NCBI GenBank assembly: GCA_000697335.1 | Contig: JNEM01012708.1 | Location: 1-28,819, forward strand | Source: Conidiobolus incongruus B7586 | Taxonomy: Eukaryota; Entomophthoromycota; Entomophthoromycetes; Entomophthorales; Conidiobolaceae | DNA: 28,819 nt | Reading direction: 5' to 3' | Shown: piece after piece, positions 1 to 11,689 of the stretch | How positions within the stretch are numbered: the stretch's first letter is position 1 | Layout of the letters: every line of letters begins with the position of its first letter | Notes under the pieces: generated by a model | What the model saw: the letters and a program-made list of their open reading frames with translations, nothing else | Told to the model about the DNA's origin: nothing | Database searches by the model: none | Made by a program: the position numbers and the translations under genes

Positions 1-1444
1 TATAATTTTTTAATTAAAATAATAGGGTGTTTATTAATATATTATTTTATTTTATTAATAAAATAAAAAAATAATAAAAAAATTAATTTTTTAAATTTTA
101 GTAACTTTTAAATAATATCTTTTTTAGCTTTAAAATTATAAAACTAATGATATATGGTAGTTTTAAATAAAACATCATTTTTATATATTATTTATAAGTC
201 TTAATTGATTTTACTATATTTATAATTAAGTTTTAAAGATATAAAAATAAAAGTCTTTTGATAATAATTATCTAGTTTAAATAAAATTAAATTTAACTAT
301 AAATTTTAAAAACAATATATTTTATTAAAAAAAATATCTATAATTAAATATATATATATATATATATAGTTTGTTAATATTTTTTTTCTTATATATTTGA
401 TATTTTAATAATCTTTCCAAACTTATAATATATTTGAAAAACTAGAAATTAAATTTTAATCTTTAATAAATCAAACTTTTAATTATTAAAAGCTTAATAA
501 AAAATGTTAAAATGTTAATAATAGTAATAAAGTTTTAATTTTATTTTATTAATATATTTTTGTATATCAAATCTTAAAATTAATATTTAATTTAGATTTC
601 AAAATTATTAATTTATTTAGTTTCTATAGGAATACTCATTGAGTTATGTTATATATAAAATTTCCATTTTATTCAAAAAATTTGATTTATAATAAGCTAT
701 TTCGTTCTTGTTTAGTAAAACCCATTAATGTCTTATAACTGTATAGTGAACCTTTATTTATCACTAGTGATTCCTTGTTTAAGATTTAGAACCTTTTTTC
801 CTTTATATTTATAATCATTAATTATATACAAACAATTCTGACAATAGCTGGTTACTCATTTATGAATATTATTGATTCTATTATAACATTAGTTTTATTT
901 CATTTGGAACATATGGGACTTAATGGATTAGAGAATCAAGTGTTGAAAGATAATCATTTAGCATTTGTACTATTAAATTATCTTTAGTTTTAAAATCTAT
1001 TTTGTTAAATTATATATAATAATTTAAAAATCCGTTAAATTCTGTATTTTTATACTTTGGTTCATTTTTAAAAGGAGAGTGATTTGGAAAAAATAACAAT
1101 ATTTATTATTCAAATTATTACAAGTTGATATTGAAATGAAAGATATTTAATATTCAAAGGTGTGTAACGATTACTAAAAATAAAGCATATCGATTAAAGC
1201 CATTATTACCATAATCAATTCACTATATTTTTATTGAGCATATATATTAAAATCATTAACAATATATTTTATCAATTCCATGCTTCAAATCAATCATCCA
1301 TAAGAAAGTTTTTCAAATGTATTGCAATAGTAACTATAATATGGTTGAATTAAGATTTACATAACTAATATATCAAACTTTATTCCTATGAGGAAAGGAA
1401 AGACAAAAAGCAATAAATGATTTAATAATATCATGCTAGTGGAC
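1..1444. other. AT-rich intergenic region, no gene seen
   Basis: No ORF, tRNA or recognisable RNA is supported here. The first 600 bases are almost pure A/T, with a (TA)n run near 347-368. From about 600 to 1000 the base composition is slightly less extreme, and a perfect 12-base palindrome, ATCACTAGTGAT, lies at 760-771. No gene could be built from it. Confidence 0.6.
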
Positions 1445-2834
1445 TCAAACATCCACACCATATCCAATAAGTTGCTTGAGTTTCATCAATAAATCAGAAA
1501 TAAAAGCAGGACAAGCTCCTAAACGTATATAACCGCCATTAGATGTCCAGTAATCATAATGTATACCCAAAATTTCGAAGATAAAAGCTAAAATAATGGA
1601 AAAGAAGATTAAGGATAGTATATACATGGTCCAAATAAAAATGTGAGTTATATGTTTCTTGATCACAGTGTTGTTAGAATGATTAGACTCCGCAATATTT
1701 GGCTTAATACGATCTCGATTAATTAATAAACTTGATTGATTTTTTAATTTGGAAATAATTCGAGACACTAGAGTAAAGTTAGTAGTTATTATTTGAAAAA
1801 TTACATTGCTTACTATATTCCTCATTTTGTTTAGCATACTCCAGCTGCTTTTCCAGCTGTGAAATTTTTTGCTCTAGATTTTCAGCAACCTCCTGTTGAT
1901 AAAATTGACCTGGCTGGAAGCTGGTGCCATGGAGTGTTTGAAAAGGTGATGGATTAGGAGTGTTTTTTTCATTCATAATATATTCTATTTGATTCTTATT
2001 AATTTGGCGCTTGAGTTGTTCGTTTTCAATCTTTAGTTCGTTGATATAATCTTGAGTATTGTCACCGTTAGTCTCTGATATAAAGCTTGCTCTCTTATCA
2101 AGCGAATCATTCTCGCTATTTTGATGTAACAAGGGATGAAGGACCCTATGAGTAGATTCTGGAGAAGATGAAGCAGAGCTGGATGGAGGCTTGGTGAATT
2201 CAACTAATTGCTCTTGTAAATTTTGGACATGTTGGTGGAGCTCTGAATTTTGACCCTCAAGTGATCGGATCTGTTGTTTGAGCTCAGACTGCCCCTCAGA
2301 TACGATTTTTGATGTCAGTTCATTATTGCAATTTATAAGCTTTTTGATATCAGCAGCGTATTCTTGAGATTCTTGCTTGCACTGTACCAACTGAAGTTGT
2401 AATTCGGCTATTTCATTGTTTCGCTCTGCTATTTTCCTCTCATAGTCGCGTACCATCTTTTTATGCTCACTTTCAGCTGCCCTAATTGCAATCTCTTTTT
2501 TCTCAGATAAAGTCATGATATTTTCCCTAAGCTTATCGATTCTTTCTTTATATTCAGTGGCCTGTTCAGCACGAATCGATTGTTCAACCTTAATTTGCTT
2601 ATTTACTTGAGATATCTTTTGGTTTAGTTCTTCTATCTTTTGTTGAAGGTCAGAGATGTATGATTCATTATCTCTTTGCCGTTCTTCTAATCTCCTGCTT
2701 TTTTCTTCATCTCTTTTGTCAGCAAGAACATTACGAGTGTTGGATTGGGTATATTCAGAATTATAACTCAACTCGGATACCATTGATATATCGTAATTTT
2801 CGGGATATTCATTCATATTATTAGGTGAAGACAT
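1445..2834 (-). CDS. Coiled-coil protein with C-terminal membrane anchor (unidentified)
   Basis: I do not recognise the family. Two exons, 2834-1814 and 1767-1445, give 447 aa. The 46-nt intron (1768-1813) begins GTAAGC, carries a perfect TACTAAC branch site and ends CTAG; phase 1 matches on both sides. Residues 1-40 are polar. Residues about 41-215 are a long Lys/Glu/Gln-rich coiled coil. Residues 216-262 form a Ser/Pro-rich linker, and a second coil covers about 263-285 and 315-341. After the splice comes a basic stretch, then one hydrophobic segment (about 382-407) and a 40-residue tail with two Cys and aromatic residues. That layout suits a tail-anchored tether of the Golgi, ER or nuclear envelope (golgin-like or LINC/KASH-like), but no signature decides; the tail does not end in the PPPX of KASH proteins. 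Splicing is what adds the anchor. A CCCATAAT motif lies 94 bp upstream of the ATG. Confidence 0.85.
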
Positions 2835-3693
2835 GTTAAAATAATATATAATGATTTTTGGATTTAAGGGACTGTAAAAATAGTAGTGATATCATACTCA
2901 TATAATAAATTACAGATAATATTTAATTATTATGGGATCAATTTATAAATAATAACATAATCAATAATTTAGCTAATTCTAAAATAAATTAAAACTGATT
3001 ACAAATCTAATTAATTCAGTAACTGAAATAGTTAAGATTAAGTTGAATTTAATGCGTTTTAATTTTTATAATAAATAGATTAAAATTCTCAATAACAATT
3101 ATATTTAATTACGTCAATAGCTAATATCATTCAATATTGTTTATTAAAGTGATTTATGGAGTATTATATTTGAATATAAATTATTATACAAATATTTGCT
3201 ATCCATAATGATTTTTTATTTGAATTTAGAGAATTTACTCTAATAGCCATATGTTAAATGTTTTTAATATTTATAATATTAATTACAAATGATTAAATAT
3301 GTATAATACAAAATGCAGGAAAATAGTTTGATTTGTATAAAATATCATTGTTATTTATATATATTATAATGATATATATTGTTCCACATAACAAAGGATT
3401 TTGAATATTATCTGTAATTTTGTTAAATTGAAAAATCTAAAAACGACCAGATAAAAAGATATGAAAATATGTATTCAACAAATTAAGCTAAGGTTTGATA
3501 AATGGATATATTGAATATGATTAGATAGATAAAAATATAATAAAGTAATAATGATAATTAGACAACTAAAATGTAATGAATTTTTAAACTTAATCCAATT
3601 GGATAAAATACTATGAAAAATGAATATATTAATCAATGAATATAAGAAAAACAAACCAAATTGTACAATTAAAAATTATAATATATTTAATGT
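2835..3693. other. Intergenic region (promoter of the coiled-coil gene, 3' side of NTF2)
   Basis: AT-rich, with no coding exon found. The left 100 bp form the upstream region of the minus-strand coiled-coil gene and hold the motif at 2929-2936. The rest shows nothing I can support. Confidence 0.6.
2929..2936 (-). promoter_or_regulatory. CCCATAAT upstream motif (coiled-coil gene)
   Basis: CCCATAAT followed by AATTA on the minus strand, 94 bp upstream of the ATG at 2834, in sense orientation. It is one copy of a motif shared by most genes in this window. Confidence 0.6.
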
Positions 3694-4230
3694 TTAAGCA
3701 AGGTTAAGACGGAAAATATCATTAAAGACCCAGAAGGTGTTACCTTCAGGGACTAAATGGAATACTTGACTGAAGCCCATGGGTCTATCTTCTCCATCAA
3801 TCTAAAAGGGGTCATATTAGAGCAAAGTTTATAATAAAAAATAGTTGTATTCAACTTACAGCAAGTTGACCAGTAACAAAGATGATGATACAGTTAGAGC
3901 CAGGAATACTGGGTTGGATATCTTGAGTGGTGACAATATGCTTAACACTTTGGAAAGGAAGGGACTAAAAATTTAATTAGTTTAAAATCAAATACAAGAT
4001 AAAAGTACTTACAGCCAATTTTTCGACAATATTCTGAGCACCTTGATGCTGTTGGCCTTCAAAAGTCAAACAAGATTGGTCACGCTATTATTATAAGAAA
4101 GAGTTAGTTAAAGAATAAGATTCAAAGAAAGAGCAATTACATATAAGCCAGCTAAACCAGGACGATTTGTATCGAATACATTATAATAATAATTGAGGAA
4201 TTCGCCGGCAACTTGTTCAATATTGGACAT
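3694..4230 (-). CDS. NTF2: Nuclear transport factor 2
   Basis: NTF2 is a small homodimeric carrier that binds RanGDP and FG nucleoporins and returns Ran to the nucleus. Four exons (4230-4141, 4084-4013, 3964-3860, 3801-3694) encode 124 aa, the normal family length. The three introns are 56, 48 and 58 nt, all in phase 0 with GT..AG ends. Landmarks match fungal NTF2: [20 protein letters not shown] near residues 11-30, a LTFEGQQ segment, IVEKLASLPFQ at the exon 2/3 join, and the C-terminal VFNDIFRLN strand typical of the cone-shaped fold. The start is the only ATG that gives the conserved N-terminal helix. The gene is divergent from eIF3d across 1.5 kb, with a CCCATAAT motif 145 bp upstream. Identification is firm. 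Confidence 0.97.
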
Positions 4231-4375
4231 TTTAGAGATTGAGTCTAAAGGATAAAATTAATAAATGAATTCAATAATGCTGGTTATAAAAGTTACTCAA
4301 ATACGATTCAGAAAGGAATTTAATTAATATTTGCTACGTAATATTTTCTAAATTATTTATATATTATTATATTTA

Positions 4376-4383
4376 ATTATGGG
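4376..4383 (-). promoter_or_regulatory. CCCATAAT upstream motif (NTF2)
   Basis: CCCATAATTA on the minus strand, 145 bp upstream of the NTF2 ATG and in sense orientation. Confidence 0.6.
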
Positions 4384-5650
4384 ATATTTCCTTTCAACCA
4401 ACTCGACTGAGAAGAGTTTGATTTTTATTTATTTTCAAATAATATTTTTACAATGTATATAATATAATATTATATTATATTATATTTAACTATTTTCTAT
4501 AAAATGATCCAAACTTGTAATAAAAAAATACAATTTAAATTTGATAAGTCATAAACCATACCTAGTATCACTTTATCCCTAGAAAAAATAATCCATAATT
4601 GTATTGAAAATATTAATATTAGTTATATTATTTCAAATAATAATGATAGAATTTGATAAAATTAATTTAAACTATTTTTATTTAAAACGATATATAAAAA
4701 TTTTCGAGAAATATATGAGTTACAAAGCTTGAAAATTCAACAGAAGATTATATGTTCACATATTCTTGAAATAAACGATTATATCATATTTAGTCATTGG
4801 ATAATTGTTGTTTTATTACCAGTAATTTTACAGTGTTTATCATATATTTTTAAAATCTCCAACTCAGACAAATTGATTCATAAATATAGATAGATATTTT
4901 GCCTGAAGAATAATCGATTTATATTTTCACCTAATTAGTAATTATCGAACAGTGATATTTTTCATATTTATAATTAAGCTGTTTCAAAATAAGAAATTAT
5001 AACAATATTTTAAAAAATTTTGCTAAAATTAGTTGAACATATTGACAAAAAAATACTGTATTTAGCAAATGTATGCTAGGATTGTGCTGTTTATGAATTC
5101 ATTTATTTCAAATTTAGAGTATAATATTATAAATATATTTTTTAAATTTATATAACTGTATACCTTACCAGTCTTTTTCCAACCATAGCTATATAATATA
5201 GCGTTATTACAATACAGTTTTAATAATTATAAAAAACAGGAATAATAAATATATATTGAATAAGTATTATTTCATATTTTTCCAAAATATTAATAAAAAT
5301 GATTCACAATTTATTAATGTGTTAATTCTAGTATTTAATATATTTGGTGAAAGGCAAGATTTATAACTTAAAATAATTTTATTTTTGGTATAAGATACCT
5401 TAATTAATTTTAATTTAAAAATTGTGATAAAATTATATACTCAAACCAAATAAATTTGGTAAAATATCAATGCTTCAAGTTTAAAGATTGGATATTTACT
5501 GAAGTGTTGCAAAACTAATGTTACATATATAATTTTTAATTAATTATTATGATAATTACTTGATAATAATGTTTGTAATTTTGAAATCAATTCATAATTT
5601 TTTAAAGAATTCAATGGTAAATAAACAGATAAATTGGTTTATTGTATTGT

Positions 5651-5658
5651 CCCATAAT
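5651..5658 (+). promoter_or_regulatory. CCCATAAT upstream motif (eIF3d)
   Basis: TCCCATAATTT on the plus strand, 91 bp upstream of the eIF3d ATG and in sense orientation. Confidence 0.6.
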
Positions 5659-5749
5659 TTGATGTATTTTTAAAATCTTACCTCATATACTTTGTATCAA
5701 CAAAAATTAATCTATTGATCTTTTTAGTATTAATAAAATCAGTAATACA

Positions 5750-7473
5750 ATGGATTTACCTAGCTTTAAGCTTCCCTCAATTAATGATAAAGAAAATGGA
5801 TGGGGTCCACAGGAATCAATTTTATTAGAACAATTCAAAGATATTCCCTATGCTCCTTTCTCCAAAGGTGATAAATTGGGCAGAATAGCCGATTGGGGAT
5901 CCAGTGATGCCAGTAAAAATCAACAAAATGAGCAGGGCAGAAGATTCAACAGAAACAGAGGTACTAGATACTTAACTCTATTTAAATTCCAGCTTTTTCC
6001 TTACTTTTTTTTATAGATGGCTATCAAGCCTTCGGAGCTGGTGGAGTTAATCCTTTTGCCTATCAACACAACGAAGACGAATCTTCTTTCTCTTTGGTCG
6101 ATAATCGTACCTCTAAAAAGACATTCTTCCGTGCTGGTGCTCGCAATACCACTGTTCGCCCTGGCCAGCGTGCCAATCAAGTCACTAGTGCTAATCCTAA
6201 TGCTAATAGAACTTTCAGCAACCGCAATGCTCCTAATGCTAACCGTAAAAAATACAACTGGAAAGATTATGGTGCTAAACGTGTCCGCGATGCCTCCATT
6301 CAAATTGGCACTGATTGGAAAGTTTTGGAAGAAATTGATATTAACAAATTGGGTAAACTTACCTTCACCGGTGTCTCTGAACCTAAAGAATTGAACAGCT
6401 ATGGTTTTGTTAACTATTATGATAAGAAATTTGATAGACCTACCAAATCTACTGGAAAATTGACACAAATCGAATTGAACAAATATAATGTTACTACAAG
6501 TGAGGATCCTATCATGCAACAATTTGCCAAAGAAGATATTGGATCAGTTTATATTACTGACGCTATTCTCTCACTGTTGTTCTGTGCTCCTCGCTCTGTA
6601 TATCCCTGGGATATCATCATTAATCGTGTTGGAGATCATGTATTTTTCGATAAAAGAGATGGCGGTCCACTTGACTTTGTCACTGTAAATGAAAACTCCA
6701 TCGATCCCCCTAGTGAGAGCGACAAAGATCAGGTTAATAGCTTGAGTGCTTTATCCGAAGAAGCTACTTTAATCAATCAATACTTTGCTTCCCAAGTTCT
6801 TGATAGATCTGCTAAATTTGATTTTGCCAATCCTAATCCATTTGAAGATTCTAACGATGCTGAATCGGAGCCCTTAATGTCATGTGGATACAAGTATCGC
6901 TCTTACGAACTTGAAGAAGACTTCAATGTTATTGTTCGTGGAGAAGTTGATGCTGCCTTCAAGAAGCCTAATGGTGAAACTGGTTTCATGAAATTATGCG
7001 CTCTCAATGAATTTGATCCTAAGTCTCAAGGAGGTTTAGATTGGCGCCAAAAATTGGAAAGTAGCCGAGGTGCTGTTGTTGCCACTGAAATGAAGAACAA
7101 TAACTGTAAATTGGCTAGATGGGCCATCCAAGCTGTATTGGGAGGCGCTGACCAATTGAAATTGGGATGGGTTGTTCGCTCTAAGCCTAAAGATAATACT
7201 AATCATGAATTATTGGCTACTCAAGTGTACAAGCCTTTAGACTTTTTAACTCAATTGAATTTCAAGTTTACCAATGGATGGGCCATTTTACGTGCTTTAA
7301 GCTTGATCTCTTTGAAATTAGATGAGGGTAAATATATTCTTGTTAAGGATCCCAATACTCCCATTATCAGATTATATGCCATTCCCCAAGGCTCACTTGA
7401 TAATGCCGAACAAGAGCAAGATGAATCTGAAAATGTTAAGAATGAATCTGGAGTTCAATCAGAACAAAATTAA
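5750..7473 (+). CDS. EIF3D: Translation initiation factor eIF3 subunit d
   Basis: eIF3d is a cytoplasmic eIF3 subunit with a cap-binding domain used in selective translation initiation (Moe1 in fission yeast). Two exons, 5750-5960 and 6017-7473, give 555 aa (human about 548). The 56-nt intron interrupts an Asp codon in phase 1; its donor is GTACTA, away from the usual GTAAG. The N-terminus has the conserved LPSINDKENGWGP and PYAPFSKGDKLGRIADW blocks. The exon join restores YQAFGAGGVNPFAY. The core contains WDIIINRVGDHVFFDKRDG, FPNPNPF-like FANPNPFEDS, and GGLDWRQKLESSRGAVVATE, followed by KLARWAIQAVL. The tail is acidic (Glu/Gln/Asn-rich), as usual for the family. Unspliced reading stops shortly after the donor, so splicing is required. 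It is convergent with the INTS6 homologue. Confidence 0.97.
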
Positions 7474-8172
7474 GGGGTCTATATTTTCTAATAAATTATT
7501 CATCCATTTCATTTGGAATGACTTGCTTTGCTATTTTGATACTTCATTATTTTTAATTACAAAATATTTGAGTAATATCATTCTTAATATTGATTTCAAT
7601 TGATTATTCAAATATATCTTATTTTTAATCATTACTTTGTTGTATACCTTATACCTGGAATATTGAGTAGAATATTCTAATAATTAAGCTCATTTTAATA
7701 AAAATCCAAACTTTTATCAAATAAAATTGAATTTATTGATTTTTTTATAATATTCAAGATCAAAAAATATAGTATATATTAATACCAAATATTTTATCAT
7801 TTGAAAATATGGCAAAATTTATTAGCGAATCTATGAATATTAATGTAAAATTCTTATTAATCCTTCGAAATTTTTTCAAACAAAATTACCATTATCATAA
7901 GTTTAAATCTGACTGCCAATTTACATTAATGAAAATTGTTATATCTTAATTATTTCAAGAATAAAGCTTTGTTGTTGATTATTGATAAAAATTCAGTTGT
8001 TCAGGAACCTTTATTGTATATTTAAACTAAATTTTACAGGCATTTCTGTGACAATTTTCTAAAATCAAATTTCAAAACAAATATATGTAAATAGCATTAT
8101 AAATATATAGAATGTTAACCACAAAATTTTAATGCTAATGATTGTTTATTAGATAAGGATTATTATAACATT
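7474..8172. other. Convergent intergenic region (eIF3d and INTS6 3' ends)
   Basis: About 700 bp of AT-rich 3' flank shared by two convergent genes. There is no CCCATAAT motif, which is consistent with no promoter being here. Nothing else is supported. Confidence 0.6.
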
Positions 8173-11100
8173 TTACATTTTATCAATTAAGCTCTTAATG
8201 TGATCATAAGTCTCAGGATACTTCTTTTCGTTGACGAGTGTGTTGAGGTTTTTCAACATTTGTTTTCTTTCACCACTAGTTCCTGCTCGATGAGATGGGA
8301 CTGTACTTAATATAATACGAAGCTTCGAATGAGATTCAGTATCTTTAGCAGATTTAACAAGGATTTTAAGTTCATCAGATAAATCCTTGATTTGTGTTAT
8401 ATTTTTTATACGCTCTTCAATGTTTGAATCTTTGTTTAATAAACTAGAAGCTTGCCTAGTATGAAGATTAGATGATGATGACCTCTGTAGATTTGGAGCA
8501 ATATTTTTATGCATAGATGAGGTAGAGTGGGAAAAAGGAAGTTTAGGACGTGGCATTGGGAGCCTCAATGGCGCAGATGTAGACATGGGCAAAGGTGGCT
8601 TAACATTGGTAGATGGGGTACTAGACGAGGCCTTAATTTGATTTACTAGATTTGACTGTAAAGGTTGCGGTGGTTGAGTCAATTCTGGTTTGGAAATTGG
8701 CTCGGATGGAGGCTCAGAGTCATGTTTTTTAGTTGATTCAATATCTGATGAAATGGACTTCTCTTCAGATGATGATGTTTTTTCCTGCTCAAAGTTAGAT
8801 AAAGTTAATGGAGGAGGAAATGATAATTCAGGCGGTGAAGATAATTTAGGTGTTGTTGGACGTGAACTGACTAAAAGGTGATCAAATTTAGGAACCTTAT
8901 AAATGTCGAATGAAGGAGAAGGATTTGGACGTTGTCTTGACGATTTGGATCGAAAAGACCTTAAGTCAGTCGATTCAGGAGTTGATGCGCGACCACTTTG
9001 TTTGGAACCTTGACGAATCTGCTCTATTTCTTTTCCTTCAGAGTTGACGCTCTACAAAAAGTTTAGTTGCTGTACTTAAATCAATAATACATCAAAATTA
9101 ACCTTGAAAGCATTTCCAAATTGAGTAGCTTTACGTCTGCTGATCATCTCTTCATCTTCAAATGGATTCCTCAAAGGATCGAATTTTCCTTGAAGCTGAT
9201 GGAAATTAACCATTTTTTCAGTAAAAACAGAATTTTTACTCTCTAAATTAACATCAATAAAAAGAGATACAATATAGATAAAATCAATATTACTTATGGA
9301 AACAATTTCATTCAAATTTGTTTGATCTTGAGAAAACAATATCTGCTGTGTTTGCATTACGCTGATCATTAAATCTCCTCTTGGAATATCCAGTATTGAT
9401 TTAGGGACCTTAAAATTGCTTTAATAATAAGTTTTGATGTAGCATGGATATGTACTTACTTGAAAAAGTAATCTGCCAAATGAGTCCATCTAGTAAGTAA
9501 ATGGTTAATATTTGTATTTTTGATATAAAAAAAATTACCTTTGGAGTAGTCCATTTGGAAAATTTTCTCTGTGTATATTCTTCTAAGACCTAGCGGAATT
9601 TAGCTATCAAATAATTCAAAAAATAGTATATTTTGTTTACCTGATTTGCATATTCTGGGATAGTTTCTTTAGCTATATTATCTGATATTGGATATGGACT
9701 TCCAGTGTTAGGATTAATGTTATTAAATGCAGTGTGAAGATATTCATGATTTTCAGCAAATTTTAAAATGTACTAACGTTGATGTTAGGAATTGTAAGAT
9801 ATCAAATACAATCACTTATTCAATTACGTGTTTATAGTAATCGGGCATATCCATGATGTATCCAGCAAATAAACTGGTCACATCAAATGGAGTTTGTGAG
9901 GCAATCTTGTTTTCGCATATTTCTAAATATTAAAAAATATTGATATCAATAATGCTCAATGAATAACTTGATGAATTTATAAGATAAAGATAAAAATATA
10001 TCTTAATTAAAACTTATATAATAATAATAAATAATATAACAATAGATTGAAACTAACTATGTTCTATAAATCATTTAAATATTACAAATAGCTCCCAAAA
10101 TCTTATAACAATTAAAATTGATGAACTAAGATTATTCAAAGAAATTAAAGGAGCGATATTATATTCTTACCTATTTGCTTAAAAAAGACATCGAATTTAT
10201 ACGGAAATACTGAGATAATTGCAACCGTGGCATCAGGATTGAGTCCAATTAATCCAAATGGAATTTTTTTAACTGCGTTTTTAGAAACATATTTCACATA
10301 TAGCTAAATTAGGTAACAGTTAGCAATGCAGTATTTATTTAAATGAATTCACAGTACCAAATATTTGAAAGAATCTTTATGACCTTTTAACTCATTAGTC
10401 AAATGACAGTTTTCAACCCAATATCTGTCATACTTAACAAAATGAGTTCTCATATCGAAAGGGAAATTTCGAGCTTCATAGTAAATTGTAGGGATGGAAT
10501 TTCTACAATACTAATTGCATTCAGTAATGACAGTGAAAAATAAAGAAATAATCAGTTACATTGCTTTTCAAAGCCTGTTGAGAAAATTGAAATGGTTCAG
10601 GAAAAGGAAAATGTGATTTCCAAAATGCCTCTCTTTGGATTAATAACATAGTTGGACTTTCAGGAGGATCTGGGTTTGGATCTATGGAAAAAATTAGTAT
10701 TGACCTTAAAATTCCAGACATATTAAAATACCCTTGATATCTTTAAAATAAACAGAAATCCAAAGATTGTCCAAAACATTATATAAAGGATTGATTTCAT
10801 TACAAGGTTTTTGAAGGATTCGAAGCAAGCATTGTTTCATTTCTTCCACTGAGCGAATACTAAGGGACATTCCTATAATTATTAATAAAGTAGAAAATAT
10901 AAGTATTTTGTATCAAAATACCTCTAGTTTTCTTGATTAATGGTTCAAAAAAAGGAGAAAGTTCTTTATCACCGATATGGAAATAAATCAATCGCTGATC
11001 CCAACGATATATTTGATCATAAAAATTCCAGCAAGTATCTAAATTTTTCAAATCAATCTTAAAGAGTTAGCTGCTTTGAAAATGAAAATGAAAATGTATT

Positions 11101-11689
11101 AATAATATATACCACTTTATATTCTCCAAAAGAATTTCTTGTTCCAGCCCCATTGCTAAACCAAAATATCACATTTTGATCTTCTCTAGACACGGTTCTT
11201 CCCTGTATAAATTTATTAATTATATCAAAAAATCAAATACAAGATAAATTACCATAGCAAAGGTATCTGAGTTGCGCTGTAATCGAAGAGTATTCAAATA
11301 ACTGAATACCTCTGTTACAATTTCAGAAGCTGGACGAGTTCCTGAATTCACAATAGAATTAAGCTGATAATTAAAATGCTGACGACTGTCCTCAAATGAA
11401 GACTGAAATAAAATTAGCATTGTTTTACATTACAAAATTGTATAGATAATAAACTTACTCTACATGATATTTCATCATAAGTAAATAATAAAAATAAATC
11501 GTTATTTTTGGGATCTGTTTGATTTTTATACTATAAATGTAAATAAATAAAACTGAATAATTTGAAATATATTGAATATACATCAATAATATTAGAAACA
11601 GAATGCTTTGCTATATCCAACCAACTTGGCTTTCCAGGTCGATGGCATCCCATAGATACATTATTATCAATTACGAATGTAATAATCAT
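8173..11689 (-). CDS. INTS6: Integrator complex subunit 6 homologue
   Basis: Sixteen exons give 848 aa (human INTS6 887): 11689-11582, 11530-11459, 11402-11253, 11202-11113, 11057-10922, 10872-10732, 10681-10560, 10510-10358, 10303-10171, 9922-9828, 9772-9641, 9589-9539, 9489-9460, 9408-9294, 9242-9103, 9051-8173. All phases agree. The N-terminus is a VWA domain (IITFVIDNNVSMG, MIDAS-like, then LLFTYDE). Diagnostic INTS6 blocks follow: YRWDQRLIYFHIG near 157-169, LIQREAFWKSHFPFPEPF, YYEARNFPFDMRTHFVKYDRYW, and PYKFDVFF, which leads to a DMPDYYKHYIL helix. Residues about 500-765 are a Ser/Pro-rich linker. The last 80 residues are helical and resemble the INTS6/SAGE1/DDX26B C-terminal domain. 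In animals INTS6 links Integrator to PP2A and joins INTS3 in the SOSS complex; a nuclear role is inferred here. Fifteen introns are 49-56 nt except one of 248 nt. A CCCATAAT motif lies 78 bp upstream. Confidence 0.9.

Larger units (their letters stand above)
4231..5749. other. Divergent intergenic region between NTF2 and eIF3d
   Basis: About 1.5 kb of AT-rich DNA with a low-complexity TATAT run near 4457-4490. It holds two oppositely oriented CCCATAAT motifs (4376-4383 minus, 5651-5658 plus), one for each flanking gene. No coding exon or RNA gene is evident. Confidence 0.65.

Noticed and set aside
347-368. (TA)n tract, as well as those near 15213 and 24276
   Set aside because: These are simple repeats typical of AT-rich spacers and introns, with no sign of function.
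6001-6522. 173-aa minus-strand ORF opposite eIF3d
   Set aside because: It lies antisense to conserved eIF3d coding sequence and has no family features.
8690-8881. Plus-strand Ser/Asp-rich ORF
   Set aside because: It is antisense to the low-complexity Ser/Pro linker of the INTS6 homologue.
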